Source of the DNA: a virus
Reading direction: 5' to 3' (one strand)
IMG/VR virus record: IMGVR_UViG_3300009103_001286
Span: 1-43,627 of that record
Length of the DNA: 43,627 bases
The notes beneath the pieces were generated by a model. The model did no database searches and was not told the DNA's origin. It was given only the letters and a program-made list of their open reading frames with translations. A program made the position numbers and the translations under genes. How positions within the stretch are numbered: position 1 is the first letter of the stretch; each line of letters opens with the position of its first letter. Below, in pieces: positions 30,802-38,259 of this stretch.

Positions 30802-32674
30802 CTACAACATCTTCTTTCTTGTCATCTTCTTTTGGTGCTTCAGTAGTTGTTTCTCCTTTACCTTGATCAGGTTGAGAGTCTTTATATACTGCTTCACCAA
30901 GTTTCATTGATGCACTTACCAAATCGCTAACTTTTTTCTTAATATCTTCAGCGTCTTTACCTTTAAGTGATTCTTGTAGAGCTTCTTTTGCCTTAATGAT
31001 ATTGTCTTTATCTTCAGCAGATATTTTTTCACCGTGTTCTTTTAAATTCTTATCTACTTCGTGTAGTATAGAATCTGCTTGGTTTCTACTGTCAACTTCA
31101 TCACGTCTTTTCTTATCAGCCTCTTTATTAGCCTCTGCCTCTTTAACCATTTTATCAATTTCGTCTTGGCTTAATCCACCATCAGACTTAATTGTAATTT
31201 TTTGTTCTTTGCCTGTTCCTTTGTCTTTTGCAGATACACTTAATATACCACTTGCATCTATATCAAAAGTTACTTCAATTTGCGGAATGCCTCTTGGTGC
31301 TGGTGGAATTCCTTCCAGGTTGAATGCTCCAAGCATTTTATTATCAACCATCATTTCTCTTTCACCTTGAGACACTCTTATTGTTACTGCTGACTGATTG
31401 TTTTCAGCAGTAGAAAATATTTGACTTTTCTTTGTAGGTATTGTTGTGTTTTTATCAATTAGTTTAGTAGTAACTCCACCTAGTGTTTCAATACCAAGTG
31501 ATAAAGGTGTTACATCTAAAAGTAATACATCTTTAACATCACCTTGTAATACTCCACCTTGAATTGCCGCACCCATTGCCACTACTTCATCTGGATTAAC
31601 TCCTGTATGTGGATCCTTACCAAAGAAGTTTTTAACTGTTTCAACAACTTTTGGCATACGAGTCATACCACCTACTAATACTACTTCGCTAATTTGATTA
31701 GCACTTAACCCTGCATCTTTTAATGCTATTTTACAAGGTTCAATAGTTCTTTTAATTAAATCTTCTACAAGCAATTCAAATTTTGCTCTAGTTACTTTAA
31801 TGTTAAGGTGTTTAGGTCCTGTTTTATCTGCGGTAATAAATGGTAAATTAATTTCTGTTTGAGCAGTTGAAGATAATTCACATTTAGCTTTTTCTGCCGC
31901 TTCTCTTACCCTTTGAATTGCTAATTTATCTTCTTTTAAATCTATTCCACTATCCTTTTTAAATTCTTTTACTAGATAATCTGTTACAACACTATCAAAA
32001 TCTTCACCTCCTAATGATGTATCACCATTAGTTGATTTAACTTCAAATACTCCGTCACCTAATTCTAGTATTGAAATATCAAATGTACCACCACCTAAGT
32101 CGTACACTGCAATTGTTCCTGTTTTATTTTTATCCAAGCCATAAGCAAGTGCCGCCGCCGTTGGTTCGTTTATAATTCTTTCTACTTCTAATCCTGCAAT
32201 TATTCCTGCATTCTTTGTTTCTGTTCTTTGTCTATCATTAAAGTATGCTGGTACTGTTATTACAGCCTTTTTAACTTCTTGTCCAAGATACTTCTCAGCA
32301 GTCTCTTTCATCTTCTGAAGTACTTTTGCTGAAATTTCTGTTGGTGAAAATTCTTTATTATTAGCTTTAATCCAAGCGTCACCTTTTTTAGACTTAACTA
32401 TTTGATATGGTAATGTTTGAATGTCCTTTTGGACTGAATCGCCATCGAATGTTCTACCTATTAGTCTTTTGGTAGCGAAAATCGTATTTTTGGCATTTGA
32501 TACTGCTTGTCTTTTGGCAGGCGCCCCTACTAATTCTTCATTATCTAAAAATGCTACTACTGATGGTGTAGTTCTATTTCCTTCTGCATTTTCTAAAACC
32601 TTTGCGTCTTTACCTTCCATTACGGAAACGCAACTATTTGTTGTTCCTAAATCTATTCCTATAATTTTACTCAT
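30755..32674 (-). CDS. dnaK: Hsp70 chaperone DnaK
   Basis: 639 residues, full length. [19 protein letters not shown] (phosphate 1), [49 protein letters not shown] (phosphate 2), [14 protein letters not shown] (adenosine) and [17 protein letters not shown] (substrate domain) are all intact, and the C-terminus ends [21 protein letters not shown]-driven folding of nascent or stressed proteins. DnaJ and GrpE are not seen. AAAGGAG ribosome site and a perfect sigma70 promoter precede it. Confidence 0.97.
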   Translation of the reverse strand: MSKIIGIDLGTTNSCVSVMEGKDAKVLENAEGNRTTPSVVAFLDNEELVGAPAKRQAVSNAKNTIFATKRLIGRTFDGDSVQKDIQTLPYQIVKSKKGDAWIKANNKEFSPTEISAKVLQKMKETAEKYLGQEVKKAVITVPAYFNDRQRTETKNAGIIAGLEVERIINEPTAAALAYGLDKNKTGTIAVYDLGGGTFDISILELGDGVFEVKSTNGDTSLGGEDFDSVVTDYLVKEFKKDSGIDLKEDKLAIQRVREAAEKAKCELSSTAQTEINLPFITADKTGPKHLNIKVTRAKFELLVEDLIKRTIEPCKIALKDAGLSANQISEVVLVGGMTRMPKVVETVKNFFGKDPHTGVNPDEVVAMGAAIQGGVLQGDVKDVLLLDVTPLSLGIETLGGVTTKLIDKNTTIPTKKSQIFSTAENNQSAVTIRVSQGEREMMVDNKMLGAFNLEGIPPAPRGIPQIEVTFDIDASGILSVSAKDKGTGKEQKITIKSDGGLSQDEIDKMVKEAEANKEADKKRRDEVDSRNQADSILHEVDKNLKEHGEKISAEDKDNIIKAKEALQESLKGKDAEDIKKKVSDLVSASMKLGEAVYKDSQPDQGKGETTTEAPKEDDKKEDVVDADFEEVKKDDKDKK

Positions 32675-32693
32675 AATTTTATTTCTCCTTTAT

Positions 32694-32722
32694 ATTATAC
32701 ACATATAAGCATGATTTGTCAA
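32694..32722 (-). promoter_or_regulatory. Perfect-consensus sigma70 promoter of dnaK
   Basis: TTGACA (32717-32722), 17 bases, TATAAT (32694-32699), an exact consensus match, about 15-20 bases of leader, then AAAGGAG. A second TTGACA lies 9 bases upstream. No sigma32-type heat-shock elements or CIRCE repeat are present. Confidence 0.85.
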
Positions 32723-32748
32723 TTGTCAAGATCCTTTTGGTGAAATTT

Positions 32749-32940
32749 TTAATGCAGTGTATCCAAATTGCTTGAACAACCGTGTTCTTCTATAAGATTT
32801 ATGTTTTTTACTTCAACGTGAGGCTCATTTCGGGCAAGGGTTTCCCAAGCATCTGCGACATCCATAGCATAGATACCATAGCATTCTTCATTTGGGAAAT
32901 GAATTACGAATAACTTAACTGCGTACTTAAACATATACAC
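32749..32940 (-). CDS. Small two-cysteine protein
   Basis: 63 residues: MYMFKYAVKLFVIHFPNEEC, MDVADAWETLARNEPHVEV, and a late Cys. ATG at 32934 is an alternative start. CTAAATG upstream is a weak late-promoter-like match. Unknown function. Confidence 0.5.
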   Translation of the reverse strand: MYMFKYAVKLFVIHFPNEECYGIYAMDVADAWETLARNEPHVEVKNINLIEEHGCSSNLDTLH

Positions 32941-32956
32941 ATTTAGTTATCTGTTT

Positions 32957-33337
32957 TTATTCTGGAAGATTTTTTGGTTTTTCTTTAGTAACGTCAAATG
33001 TTAGATACATTAAACACACATTAGGATTGCCAGGAAGTTTCATCATCGATACTTTTTGTGATCTATCTTTGTTATAGTATACTATAATCATATAAACAGG
33101 TTCACCATACGATTTGCCATCTGATCTACCTAAACTCCATTCGTCAGCTGTAAAACCTAAGTCATGAAGATGTTGTCTAACTTCGTGTTCAGCACCACAC
33201 ACTACAGGGACTTGGTACCAATAATATGACGGTGGAAACGTCCATTCTTTTGTTTTAGACTCTTCAGTGGTATAGGCAGGTGTTAAGGAAATTAAAAATA
33301 ATATAGTAACCAGCGATAATAATAACTTTCTCATCAT
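32957..33337 (-). CDS. Small exported protein of marine phage/bacterial type
   Basis: 126 residues with a signal peptide (MRKLLLSLVTILFLISLTPAY). The mature part holds a Cys pair (VVCGAEHEVRQHLHDLGF and NVCLMYLTFD) and SLGRSDGKSYGEPVYMIIVY, a pattern I associate with small periplasmic proteins frequent in marine phages and SAR11. Function unknown. Confidence 0.6.
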   Translation of the reverse strand: MMRKLLLSLVTILFLISLTPAYTTEESKTKEWTFPPSYYWYQVPVVCGAEHEVRQHLHDLGFTADEWSLGRSDGKSYGEPVYMIIVYYNKDRSQKVSMMKLPGNPNVCLMYLTFDVTKEKPKNLPE

Positions 33338-33377
33338 TATTATTTAAAATAAAATATAACAAAAGTTCTGTGATAGT

Positions 33378-33653
33378 TTATCTTTTCTTCTTCTTGACCT
33401 TCTTGACCTTTTTCTTTTTGATTATGATTTTAGCTTTTTTAGATTTACCAAAACCTCTCTTGGACTTTTTGTGTGCGTTATAAAATTGGTGGGTGGTGCT
33501 ACCAGCATTATCGCTGACAACACCATAGGGGATATGTTGAATCTTGCCACCCTTTTTAAGGAAGGCTTTCATCATTTTATCTAGTTCTTTTTGTTTAGCT
33601 TGTTGGGCCTCGATTGAACGAACGCCCGATTCATCTTCATTATAACGATTCAT
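33378..33653 (-). CDS. Small protein with Lys-rich tail
   Basis: 91 residues: SIEAQQAKQKELDKMMKAFL, then STTHQFYNAHKKSKRGFGKS and a near-pure Lys/Val C-terminus. A perfect hairpin (33654-33668) touches its start codon. Possibly DNA- or RNA-binding. Confidence 0.55.
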   Translation of the reverse strand: MNRYNEDESGVRSIEAQQAKQKELDKMMKAFLKKGGKIQHIPYGVVSDNAGSTTHQFYNAHKKSKRGFGKSKKAKIIIKKKKVKKVKKKKR

Positions 33654-33668
33654 AGTGTCTTTGACACT
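33654..33668 (-). promoter_or_regulatory. Hairpin immediately before a start codon
   Basis: AGTGTC-AAA-GACACT ends directly at the ATG of the gene at 33653, with TATATA just upstream. If transcription starts at the TATATA, the hairpin would be the very 5' end of the mRNA and would affect initiation or stability. Confidence 0.45.
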
Positions 33669-33684
33669 ATATACTCTATTCCGT

Positions 33685-33813
33685 TTATGAAGTTATTAAA
33701 GTTTGGATCTGTGACCACATATTTTTAGATACTTCAATTATCTGATCAGCCCAAGCAGGCTGTACCAAATATATGTACATAAAAATTGCTCCTAATATCA
33801 TTCCTTTTATCAT
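33685..33813 (-). CDS. 42-residue exported or membrane peptide
   Basis: MIKGMILGAIFMYIYLVQPAWA is a signal-like segment with an AWA cleavage site; the mature part is DQIIEVSKNMWSQIQTLITS. First gene after the promoter at 33839. Similar in plan to the protein at 3403, whose operon has the same promoter type. Confidence 0.5.
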   Translation of the reverse strand: MIKGMILGAIFMYIYLVQPAWADQIIEVSKNMWSQIQTLITS

Positions 33814-33838
33814 ATATGCCTTTGTTGCCTTTCTCTAT

Positions 33839-33891
33839 ATTATATGTTCTTTTACCAAAATAGTCAATGCCATAGAAACCGCTATTTTACT
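33839..33891 (-). promoter_or_regulatory. Promoter P5 with upstream box
   Basis: TTGACT (33862-33867), 17-base spacer beginning ATTTTGGTA, TATAAT (33839-33844). Eleven bases upstream of the -35 is AGTAAAATAGCGG (33879-33891), the box shared with the promoters at 4055 and 36228. The box overlaps the end of the gene at 33887. Confidence 0.75.
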
Positions 33892-34228
33892 TGTCTTTTC
33901 CTTTAAAAAGCTCTTGAACTTCGACATCTAGGTCTTCTATAGTTAATTCTGTACCATCTTCTTTAAGGACTTTTGGTTTCTTTGGTTCCTTTGATTCTTC
34001 TTTACAACACTCGCCTTTGTCTTCTTTATCTTTTGTATGTGCAGAACATTCCTTCTTTTTAGTATTTTTAAACAAATTCTTTTCAGACACAGGATCTTCT
34101 ATTTCTTTAATATTAGAAACTTTGTATCCTGGAAAACGCGATTCAATATCTTTTCCAGTATCACTATAAACAAAAGTTTTAATAGTTTTTTCTGGTAACT
34201 GCAATTTAAATTCAAAACATTTAGTCAT
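33887..34228 (-). CDS. Hypothetical Lys/Glu-rich protein
   Basis: 113 residues. Ordered N-terminal part (FEFKLQLPEKTIKTFVYSDT), then a highly charged stretch with CSAH and ECC cysteines and an acidic end (ELTIEDLDVEVQELF). The Cys/His cluster could bind metal. Last gene of the long mini-gene operon. Confidence 0.55.
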   Translation of the reverse strand: MTKCFEFKLQLPEKTIKTFVYSDTGKDIESRFPGYKVSNIKEIEDPVSEKNLFKNTKKKECSAHTKDKEDKGECCKEESKEPKKPKVLKEDGTELTIEDLDVEVQELFKGKDK

Positions 34229-34373
34229 CTAATTTCTTTAACTCCTTACACTTACTACTATCACCTAAACAATCAAAAAACTTCTCCATGGCATTTAATT
34301 TACCATCTCCATTTTTATTAGTAGTACAACTAACACATAATACCATTACTAAAATTAATATAAAATTTTTCAT
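34221..34373 (-). CDS. 50-residue lipoprotein
   Basis: Signal peptide with lipobox (VLCVSC|T), then NKNGDGKLNAMEKFFDCLGD, which resembles a single EF-hand-like Asp/Gly loop followed by a Cys pair. Overlaps neighbours by 8 and 1 bases. Confidence 0.55.
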   Translation of the reverse strand: MKNFILILVMVLCVSCTTNKNGDGKLNAMEKFFDCLGDSSKCKELKKLDD

Positions 34374-34633
34374 TAATGTAATCTTCCTTTGTCAACTGGT
34401 GCTTCTGTAAAAGGTCTAATTTGTTTAGCCGTTTCCATAAATGTTTCTAACAACCTTTCAAAGTCGTGTTCAGGTAGTAATGTTCTGTATTGTCTTAAAC
34501 CTAGTGCAACAAATGTACTAGCAACCATTTGTGGATCTAATTCAAGTGATTTCTTCACCATTAAAGCAAACAACTCATCGTATACCTTTTGATGAGGATC
34601 TTCTTGCATAAAGTTTTTAGGTTTCTTCTTCAT
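34373..34633 (-). CDS. Hypothetical protein
   Basis: 86 residues, mostly helical: DPHQKVYDELFALMVKKSLE, VALGLRQYRTLLPEHDF, ETFMETAKQIRPFTEAPV. AAAGGT precedes the start. No recognised family. Confidence 0.55.
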   Translation of the reverse strand: MKKKPKNFMQEDPHQKVYDELFALMVKKSLELDPQMVASTFVALGLRQYRTLLPEHDFERLLETFMETAKQIRPFTEAPVDKGRLH

Positions 34634-34758
34634 AATACCTTTATTAATATAATAACTTGTAGAACTATAATCACAACTGGAAGAATTGTTCTAACCAATT
34701 CCATTGTATGATTATATTCATCTAGTTTTCTTTCAAATTTATTTCTTCGTTTTTTCAT
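34630..34758 (-). CDS. 42-residue membrane protein
   Basis: MKKRRNKFERKLDEYNHTME followed by a transmembrane helix (LPVVIIVLQVIILIKVL). ATGA overlap with the next gene. A small holin-like topology. Confidence 0.5.
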   Translation of the reverse strand: MKKRRNKFERKLDEYNHTMELVRTILPVVIIVLQVIILIKVL

Positions 34759-34921
34759 TTCCTTTTATTTTTTCTATTAATTGCTTATGTTCTATTATTC
34801 TTAGTTTCTTTTGTTCTTTAATAACTTCTTGTTGAATCTTATTCTGTGCTTCTAACAAACCTGTTACTCTACCCAACTGGGCCATATGATCTCCGTGACT
34901 ATATCTATGTTTATTTGCCAT
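34739..34921 (-). CDS. Small coiled-coil protein
   Basis: 60 residues: HMAQLGRVTGLLEAQNKIQQ and a heptad-like basic helix to the end. Overlaps both neighbours (20 and 11 bases). Confidence 0.55.
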   Translation of the reverse strand: MANKHRYSHGDHMAQLGRVTGLLEAQNKIQQEVIKEQKKLRIIEHKQLIEKIKGNEKTKK

Positions 34922-35075
34922 TACTTACAACCTCTCTAATATATTTTGCACTTCTTCTTTTCATGCTTTTAATTATTTTTTGCATCTGTTTAACAATAAC
35001 AACTGAATAAACTAAACAGCCACAAGCGATAAACATCAATATCATTGAAATTATCATTAAATCTGGTCCTTCCAT
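34911..35075 (-). CDS. 54-residue membrane protein
   Basis: N-terminal transmembrane helix (LMIISMILMFIACGCLVYSV) and a basic cytoplasmic tail (KSMKRRSAKYIREVVSNGK). GGAGGG ribosome site. Confidence 0.55.
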   Translation of the reverse strand: MEGPDLMIISMILMFIACGCLVYSVVIVKQMQKIIKSMKRRSAKYIREVVSNGK

Positions 35076-35135
35076 TTAGCCCTCCAACATTCCGATTGTC
35101 CACAAAGTTATTACTATAATCATCCATACTTCCAT
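35076..35135 (-). CDS. 19-residue membrane peptide
   Basis: MEVWMIIVITLWTIGMLEG, with a perfect GGAGG at the right distance and a stop codon that abuts the next start codon. One of the smallest convincing genes here. Confidence 0.45.
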   Translation of the reverse strand: MEVWMIIVITLWTIGMLEG

Positions 35136-35144
35136 AATATCCTC

Positions 35145-35297
35145 CTAGTTTAATTTTTTATATTGTTTAAGTAAATGCACATATACTTTTTGCCAGTATT
35201 GTTTAAACCACGGATCTTGTGCAGTTTCCATCATCTTTTTGGCATTAGATATTAATCTATCTTTGCTTGGTTCAAACATTTTTGCTAATGCATTCAT
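35145..35297 (-). CDS. Hypothetical small helical protein
   Basis: 50 residues, amphipathic and basic: PSKDRLISNAKKMMETAQDP then WFKQYWQKVYVHLLKQYKK. ATGA overlap with its upstream gene. Confidence 0.5.
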   Translation of the reverse strand: MNALAKMFEPSKDRLISNAKKMMETAQDPWFKQYWQKVYVHLLKQYKKLN

Positions 35298-35476
35298 TTT
35301 CTTAAGTCCTTAATCTTTATAATTTCTGAACCATTATTTCTACTAGCCAAAAATCCATGTTTGATTAATTCGTCTATTACTTTACCCGAAGCTCTTGCAT
35401 AAGCATAATCATATCCTAACATAAATGCTATACCTACTATACCAAGAACATACGCCGTTATTAACATTGGGTTCAT
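35294..35476 (-). CDS. Small membrane-anchored protein
   Basis: 60 residues: N-terminal transmembrane helix (ITAYVLGIVGIAFMLGYDYA), then a soluble basic part (SGKVIDELIKHGFLASRNNG). ATGA overlaps at both ends. Confidence 0.55.
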   Translation of the reverse strand: MNPMLITAYVLGIVGIAFMLGYDYAYARASGKVIDELIKHGFLASRNNGSEIIKIKDLRK

Positions 35477-35601
35477 AAATTACTCTCCTTATAACTACGC
35501 CATAATGCATAAACTATAAAAACTCCTAGCCACCACATCCAAATATTATTTGCTAGGAATATAAAATTCAAAAAACTTAATACATCTAATATAATTTCCA
35601 T
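35473..35601 (-). CDS. 42-residue membrane protein
   Basis: Two short hydrophobic stretches (VLSFLNFIFLANNIW and WWLGVFIVYALW) joined by a tight turn, charged end RSYKESNL. Starts one base after the previous stop. Confidence 0.5.
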   Translation of the reverse strand: MEIILDVLSFLNFIFLANNIWMWWLGVFIVYALWRSYKESNL

Positions 35602-35602
35602 T

Positions 35603-35824
35603 TTAATAACTTACTGTTAACCCTTTCCCGTAATCAAACCCTTGCTCTTTCGCTTGGATTAATGCATTAAACTGATGGTTTTCAAAAAACTTAATTTGTT
35701 CTCCATTAATATAACAAACATCTTTAGTTTTATAACCAATTGCACACGGACCTTTAGCCCATTCAATTGATGAACAATTAGTTAGTAATAAACCTAATAC
35801 TATAATTTGAATATATCTAATCAT
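35603..35824 (-). CDS. Small lipoprotein
   Basis: 73 residues from the ATG at 35824 (ATGA overlap; the frame continues upstream). Lipobox GLLLTNC|S, then three Cys (PCAIGYK, DVCYIN) in a compact domain ending GFDYGKGLTVSY. Likely membrane-anchored in the cell envelope. Confidence 0.6.
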   Translation of the reverse strand: MIRYIQIIVLGLLLTNCSSIEWAKGPCAIGYKTKDVCYINGEQIKFFENHQFNALIQAKEQGFDYGKGLTVSY

Positions 35825-36012
35825 AATGGTACAGGCCACCCATCTTGACCATACAATGGTGCCTGTGTTTCAGGATCAACTCTAATAATTGTAGCATACC
35901 ATTTTTTTGTTTCATATTCTCTTTGTTTTACTAATGCTTCTTTTAATGTTTTAAAAAAGCCTCCATTTTTATTAGTTCTTAAAAGTTTAACTTGATAAAG
36001 TTTTTTAGGCAC
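35821..36012 (-). CDS. Hypothetical small protein
   Basis: 63 residues: KKLYQVKLLRTNKNGGFFKT, then YATIIRVDPETQAPLYGQDG. Looks like a small beta-sheet domain; unrecognised. Confidence 0.55.
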   Translation of the reverse strand: MPKKLYQVKLLRTNKNGGFFKTLKEALVKQREYETKKWYATIIRVDPETQAPLYGQDGWPVPL

Positions 36013-36202
36013 CTTCTTCTCCCATTTCTTTATTTTTTCCTGTTAATATACCAATTGTATGATTAATTTCATACAAATCTCCTTCTAACTTAATAGTTCT
36101 AGCTATACTTGTTGAAAATTGTAATTCGTCCTGTATCGATATCTTTTGTCGTTCTAAATCAGCTATTCTATCCTTAACTGATTGTTCCATTACTTTTACC
36201 AT
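36005..36202 (-). CDS. Small coiled-coil protein heading the mini-gene operon
   Basis: 65 residues from the ATG at 36202, which has GGGAGG eight bases upstream; the longer frame to 36262 runs through the promoter. VKDRIADLERQKISIQDELQ and the rest form one long helix. First of twelve overlapping or abutting genes down to 33887. Confidence 0.6.
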   Translation of the reverse strand: MVKVMEQSVKDRIADLERQKISIQDELQFSTSIARTIKLEGDLYEINHTIGILTGKNKEMGEEGA

Positions 36203-36227
36203 TATTTGCCTCCCGAAATAATACTTA

Positions 36228-36280
36228 ATTTTAGCATCTTTGGTACCAGAAGTCAATGCCAAAGAATCCGCTATTTTATT
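36228..36280 (-). promoter_or_regulatory. Promoter P6 with upstream box
   Basis: TTGACT (36251-36256), 17 bases, TAAAAT (36228-36233). AATAAAATAGCGG (36268-36280) lies 11 bases upstream. The intervening bases GGCA next to the -35 are also the same as in P5. The only evident promoter for the whole mini-gene operon. Confidence 0.7.
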
Positions 36281-36307
36281 GACTTTCTAAACAAGTTCTG
36301 TTATAAG
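36279..36307 (+). promoter_or_regulatory. Divergent promoter of the SpeD-like gene
   Basis: TTGACT (36279-36284), 17 bases, TATAAG (36302-36307), ten bases to the ATG. Its -35 overlaps the box of the leftward promoter P6, so a protein bound at that box could control both directions. Confidence 0.65.
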
Positions 36308-36317
36308 TAAATGTATT

Positions 36318-36698
36318 ATGTCGGAACCGCTAGTACACGAACACTTTTTATTAAGAGCTGAAGTTGAAAATCCTTCAACAAACAGACGCCAAGTCACAAA
36401 ATTTCTAAACAAATTAATCAAGAAAATCAAGATGAATACGTTATACGGTCCAGTGACAAGTAAATGCAAACAAGAAGGAAATCGAGGAATAACAGCTTTC
36501 GCTATAATTGAAACATCACATATATCTATGCACATTTGGGACGAATGTCAACCAGGCAAAGTTCATTTTGACGTATATTCTTGTGCACCATTTAAGCCCG
36601 ACGATGTTGTTGAACATTTTAAGAGTTTCTTTAAAGTAGTAAAAATGGATTATAAATTTGTAGATAGAGAAAACAGATTTATTGACGTTAAAGTTTAA
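36318..36698 (+). CDS. speD: SpeD-family pyruvoyl decarboxylase
   Basis: 126 residues, the prokaryotic AdoMet decarboxylase fold. Core GITAFAIIETSHISMHIWDE with the processing Ser67 in ETSH (classical SpeD reads SESH), His72 and Cys89 (DVYSCAPF). The Ser would become the pyruvoyl group after self-cleavage. Classic SpeD decarboxylates S-adenosylmethionine for spermidine synthesis; SpeD homologues with altered residues can be ornithine or arginine decarboxylases. speD is common in cyanophages. Near-leaderless start. Confidence 0.8.
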   Translation: MSEPLVHEHFLLRAEVENPSTNRRQVTKFLNKLIKKIKMNTLYGPVTSKCKQEGNRGITAFAIIETSHISMHIWDECQPGKVHFDVYSCAPFKPDDVVEHFKSFFKVVKMDYKFVDRENRFIDVKV

Positions 36699-36985
36699 AT
36701 TTCATACCACAATAACAAATTAGGATCTTTAGGTCTCCAACCAAAAGGAATAGGTTGTAACCAATCTTCTTGTGTCGTTTCTGACCACAAAGTATCAAAT
36801 ATTGCTTGATCATCAAAATCGTCTTCTTTACATTCAAGTTTTTCGGATAACATTTTAATCATTTGTGTAACCTTATCCTTAATCATTTCTTTATTGTATT
36901 CCTGAAGACGTTGAAAATCCCAGTACGGTTTCATATCCTTATATTGCGTTTCTGTTATTGCCATATACATATATTTACTGGTCAT
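36695..36985 (-). CDS. Hypothetical acidic protein
   Basis: 96 residues (ATG 36964, MAITETQYK, is an alternative start). Helical with YNKEMIKDKVTQMIKMLSEK and a Trp/Pro-rich end (QPIPFGWRPKDPNLLLWYEI). Converges with speD (four-base overlap) and overlaps the HNH gene by 11. Confidence 0.5.
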   Translation of the reverse strand: MTSKYMYMAITETQYKDMKPYWDFQRLQEYNKEMIKDKVTQMIKMLSEKLECKEDDFDDQAIFDTLWSETTQEDWLQPIPFGWRPKDPNLLLWYEI

Positions 36986-37349
36986 CTATTTTTAGTTTTC
37001 TGCGTTTTTTATAATCGTTGTTCTTATGACCCTTATATGAGTGGCATACACGACATAATGTTTGTATATTTTCTATAGTATTATTTTCAGCATTACCATC
37101 TATATGGTCAATTTCTAATGCTCCTTTATATGGAATAAAAGCAGTACATTTATATCCTAGCCTTTCATCCACATTTTCACAATAAGTCTTTTTAGCTTCT
37201 GTTATTCCTTCTTCTAACGGTTGAGCACCATATGACGCTAAATGACATTTCCAACATACAGGTCTCCATCTCTTTGTTCCATCTTTATGACTATGTGAAT
37301 ACGTCACATTTCTAGTACAACCGTTATTAATACAAGTAGGTGTGATCAT
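36975..37349 (-). CDS. HNH endonuclease
   Basis: 124 residues from the ATG at 37349. The nuclease core is LEIDHIDGNAENNTIENIQT followed by LCRVCHSYKGHK (DH...N...H), with extra Cys pairs for zinc (CINNGC, CWKCH). Free-standing HNH proteins of this kind spread as homing endonucleases in T4-like phages. The message would be leaderless: only seven bases separate the -10 and the ATG. Confidence 0.85.
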   Translation of the reverse strand: MITPTCINNGCTRNVTYSHSHKDGTKRWRPVCWKCHLASYGAQPLEEGITEAKKTYCENVDERLGYKCTAFIPYKGALEIDHIDGNAENNTIENIQTLCRVCHSYKGHKNNDYKKRRKLKIDDQ

Positions 37350-37356
37350 ATTTTGC

Positions 37357-37385
37357 ATAGTACTAATATGTACTTAAGAAGTCAA
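37357..37385 (-). promoter_or_regulatory. Promoter of the HNH gene (leaderless)
   Basis: Minus strand TTGACT (37380-37385), 17 bases, TACTAT (37357-37362), seven bases, ATG. It excludes the ATG at 37358, which lies within the -10 box. Confidence 0.6.
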
Positions 37386-37398
37386 GTAATAAGATGTG

Positions 37399-37427
37399 TT
37401 GACTTTGAACGTATTTGACACTAAATA
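37399..37427 (+). promoter_or_regulatory. Promoter of the 37433 gene (leaderless)
   Basis: TTGACT (37399-37404), 17 bases, TAAATA (37422-37427), five bases, ATG at 37433. The -10 also resembles a late-type CTAAATA. Confidence 0.55.
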
Positions 37428-37432
37428 TTTGT

Positions 37433-37669
37433 ATGAGAGTGTTTGAAATAATCAAAAACGAAGAAGGGCCGGCATCAAAGGCCTTATGTAAAAGCTCTAA
37501 ACCAGACTCTGCTTTAGGAGCCAGTCAATTAGCGTCTTGCAAAAGTCAAGGCTTAAGAGCTAGGTCAGGCAGAAAATCATATAAAATAGGGAAGAAGAGA
37601 GTTAAGGTGGCAGGCAAAAGAATCAAAGGCAAGCCATATGGAGGACCTCTTCCGTTATATAGTAAATGA
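37433..37669 (+). CDS. Small basic phage protein
   Basis: 78 residues from the ATG at 37433, set by the promoter position. VFEIIKNEEGPASKALCKSS, then GASQLASCKSQGLRARSGRK and a basic Gly/Pro end (KGKPYGGPLPLYSK). A similar short protein is, as far as I recall, widespread in T4-like marine phages. Function unknown. ATGA overlap with yqgE. Confidence 0.6.
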   Translation: MRVFEIIKNEEGPASKALCKSSKPDSALGASQLASCKSQGLRARSGRKSYKIGKKRVKVAGKRIKGKPYGGPLPLYSK

Positions 37670-38220
37670 GTATAATGTCAAAACCAGACCATTGGATTAA
37701 GAAAATATTAGTAGCTACGCCTATTATGGGTCGTGATTCTACATTTCATAAAAGTGTAATTTTACTTTACGAAGAGTCAGTTCAACATATTGCTGGATTA
37801 GTTCTTAATAAACCTACGAAAACTCCTGTAAAAACAATTTTTAAAATGAAAGGATTTACACCAATTAACCTTTCAGATATGGTTTTTTCTGGCGGACCAG
37901 TAAGCCAAGAAGCTATAATGATTTTGCACTCTGACGAATGGAAATGCAATAATACACTTAGATTAAACAATGGCTTCAGCTTAACAAGTGATGCTAATAT
38001 GATGAAAAAAATTCACGAACAAGACAAACCAAAACGTTGGAGAGTGTATAGTGGTTTATCTTTATGGAATCCTGGACAATTAGAAGGAGAAATAAATTCT
38101 AAATGCTGGATGGTTGTTGAAAATCCTTCAGCTGACTTAATTTTAGAAACAAACCCTTTATTGCAATGGCAAAAAGCAATAGACCAATGCAGTAAGCAAA
38201 TGATAGACAAGTATCTCTAG
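37666..38220 (+). CDS. yqgE: YqgE/AlgH (UPF0301) family protein
   Basis: 184 residues, whole family length. KKILVATPIMGRDSTFHKSV, GLVLNKPTKTPV, MVFSGGPVSQEAIMILHSDE and WNPGQLEGEINSKCW are the family's hallmark blocks. Function is unsettled; AlgH was once called a transcriptional regulator. Unusual cargo on a phage. Start 37675 is an alternative. Confidence 0.85.
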   Translation: MSIMSKPDHWIKKILVATPIMGRDSTFHKSVILLYEESVQHIAGLVLNKPTKTPVKTIFKMKGFTPINLSDMVFSGGPVSQEAIMILHSDEWKCNNTLRLNNGFSLTSDANMMKKIHEQDKPKRWRVYSGLSLWNPGQLEGEINSKCWMVVENPSADLILETNPLLQWQKAIDQCSKQMIDKYL

Positions 38221-38246
38221 TCTAACAACCTCTCATTAACCTAGCA

Positions 38247-38254
38247 TATAAATA
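38247..38254 (+). promoter_or_regulatory. Late-promoter match TATAAATA before hemA
   Basis: Exact TATAAATA octamer ending six bases before the hemA start codon. In T4 the start point lies about six bases further, which would make the hemA message leaderless and late-expressed. Confidence 0.45.
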
Positions 38255-38259
38255 TCCAT

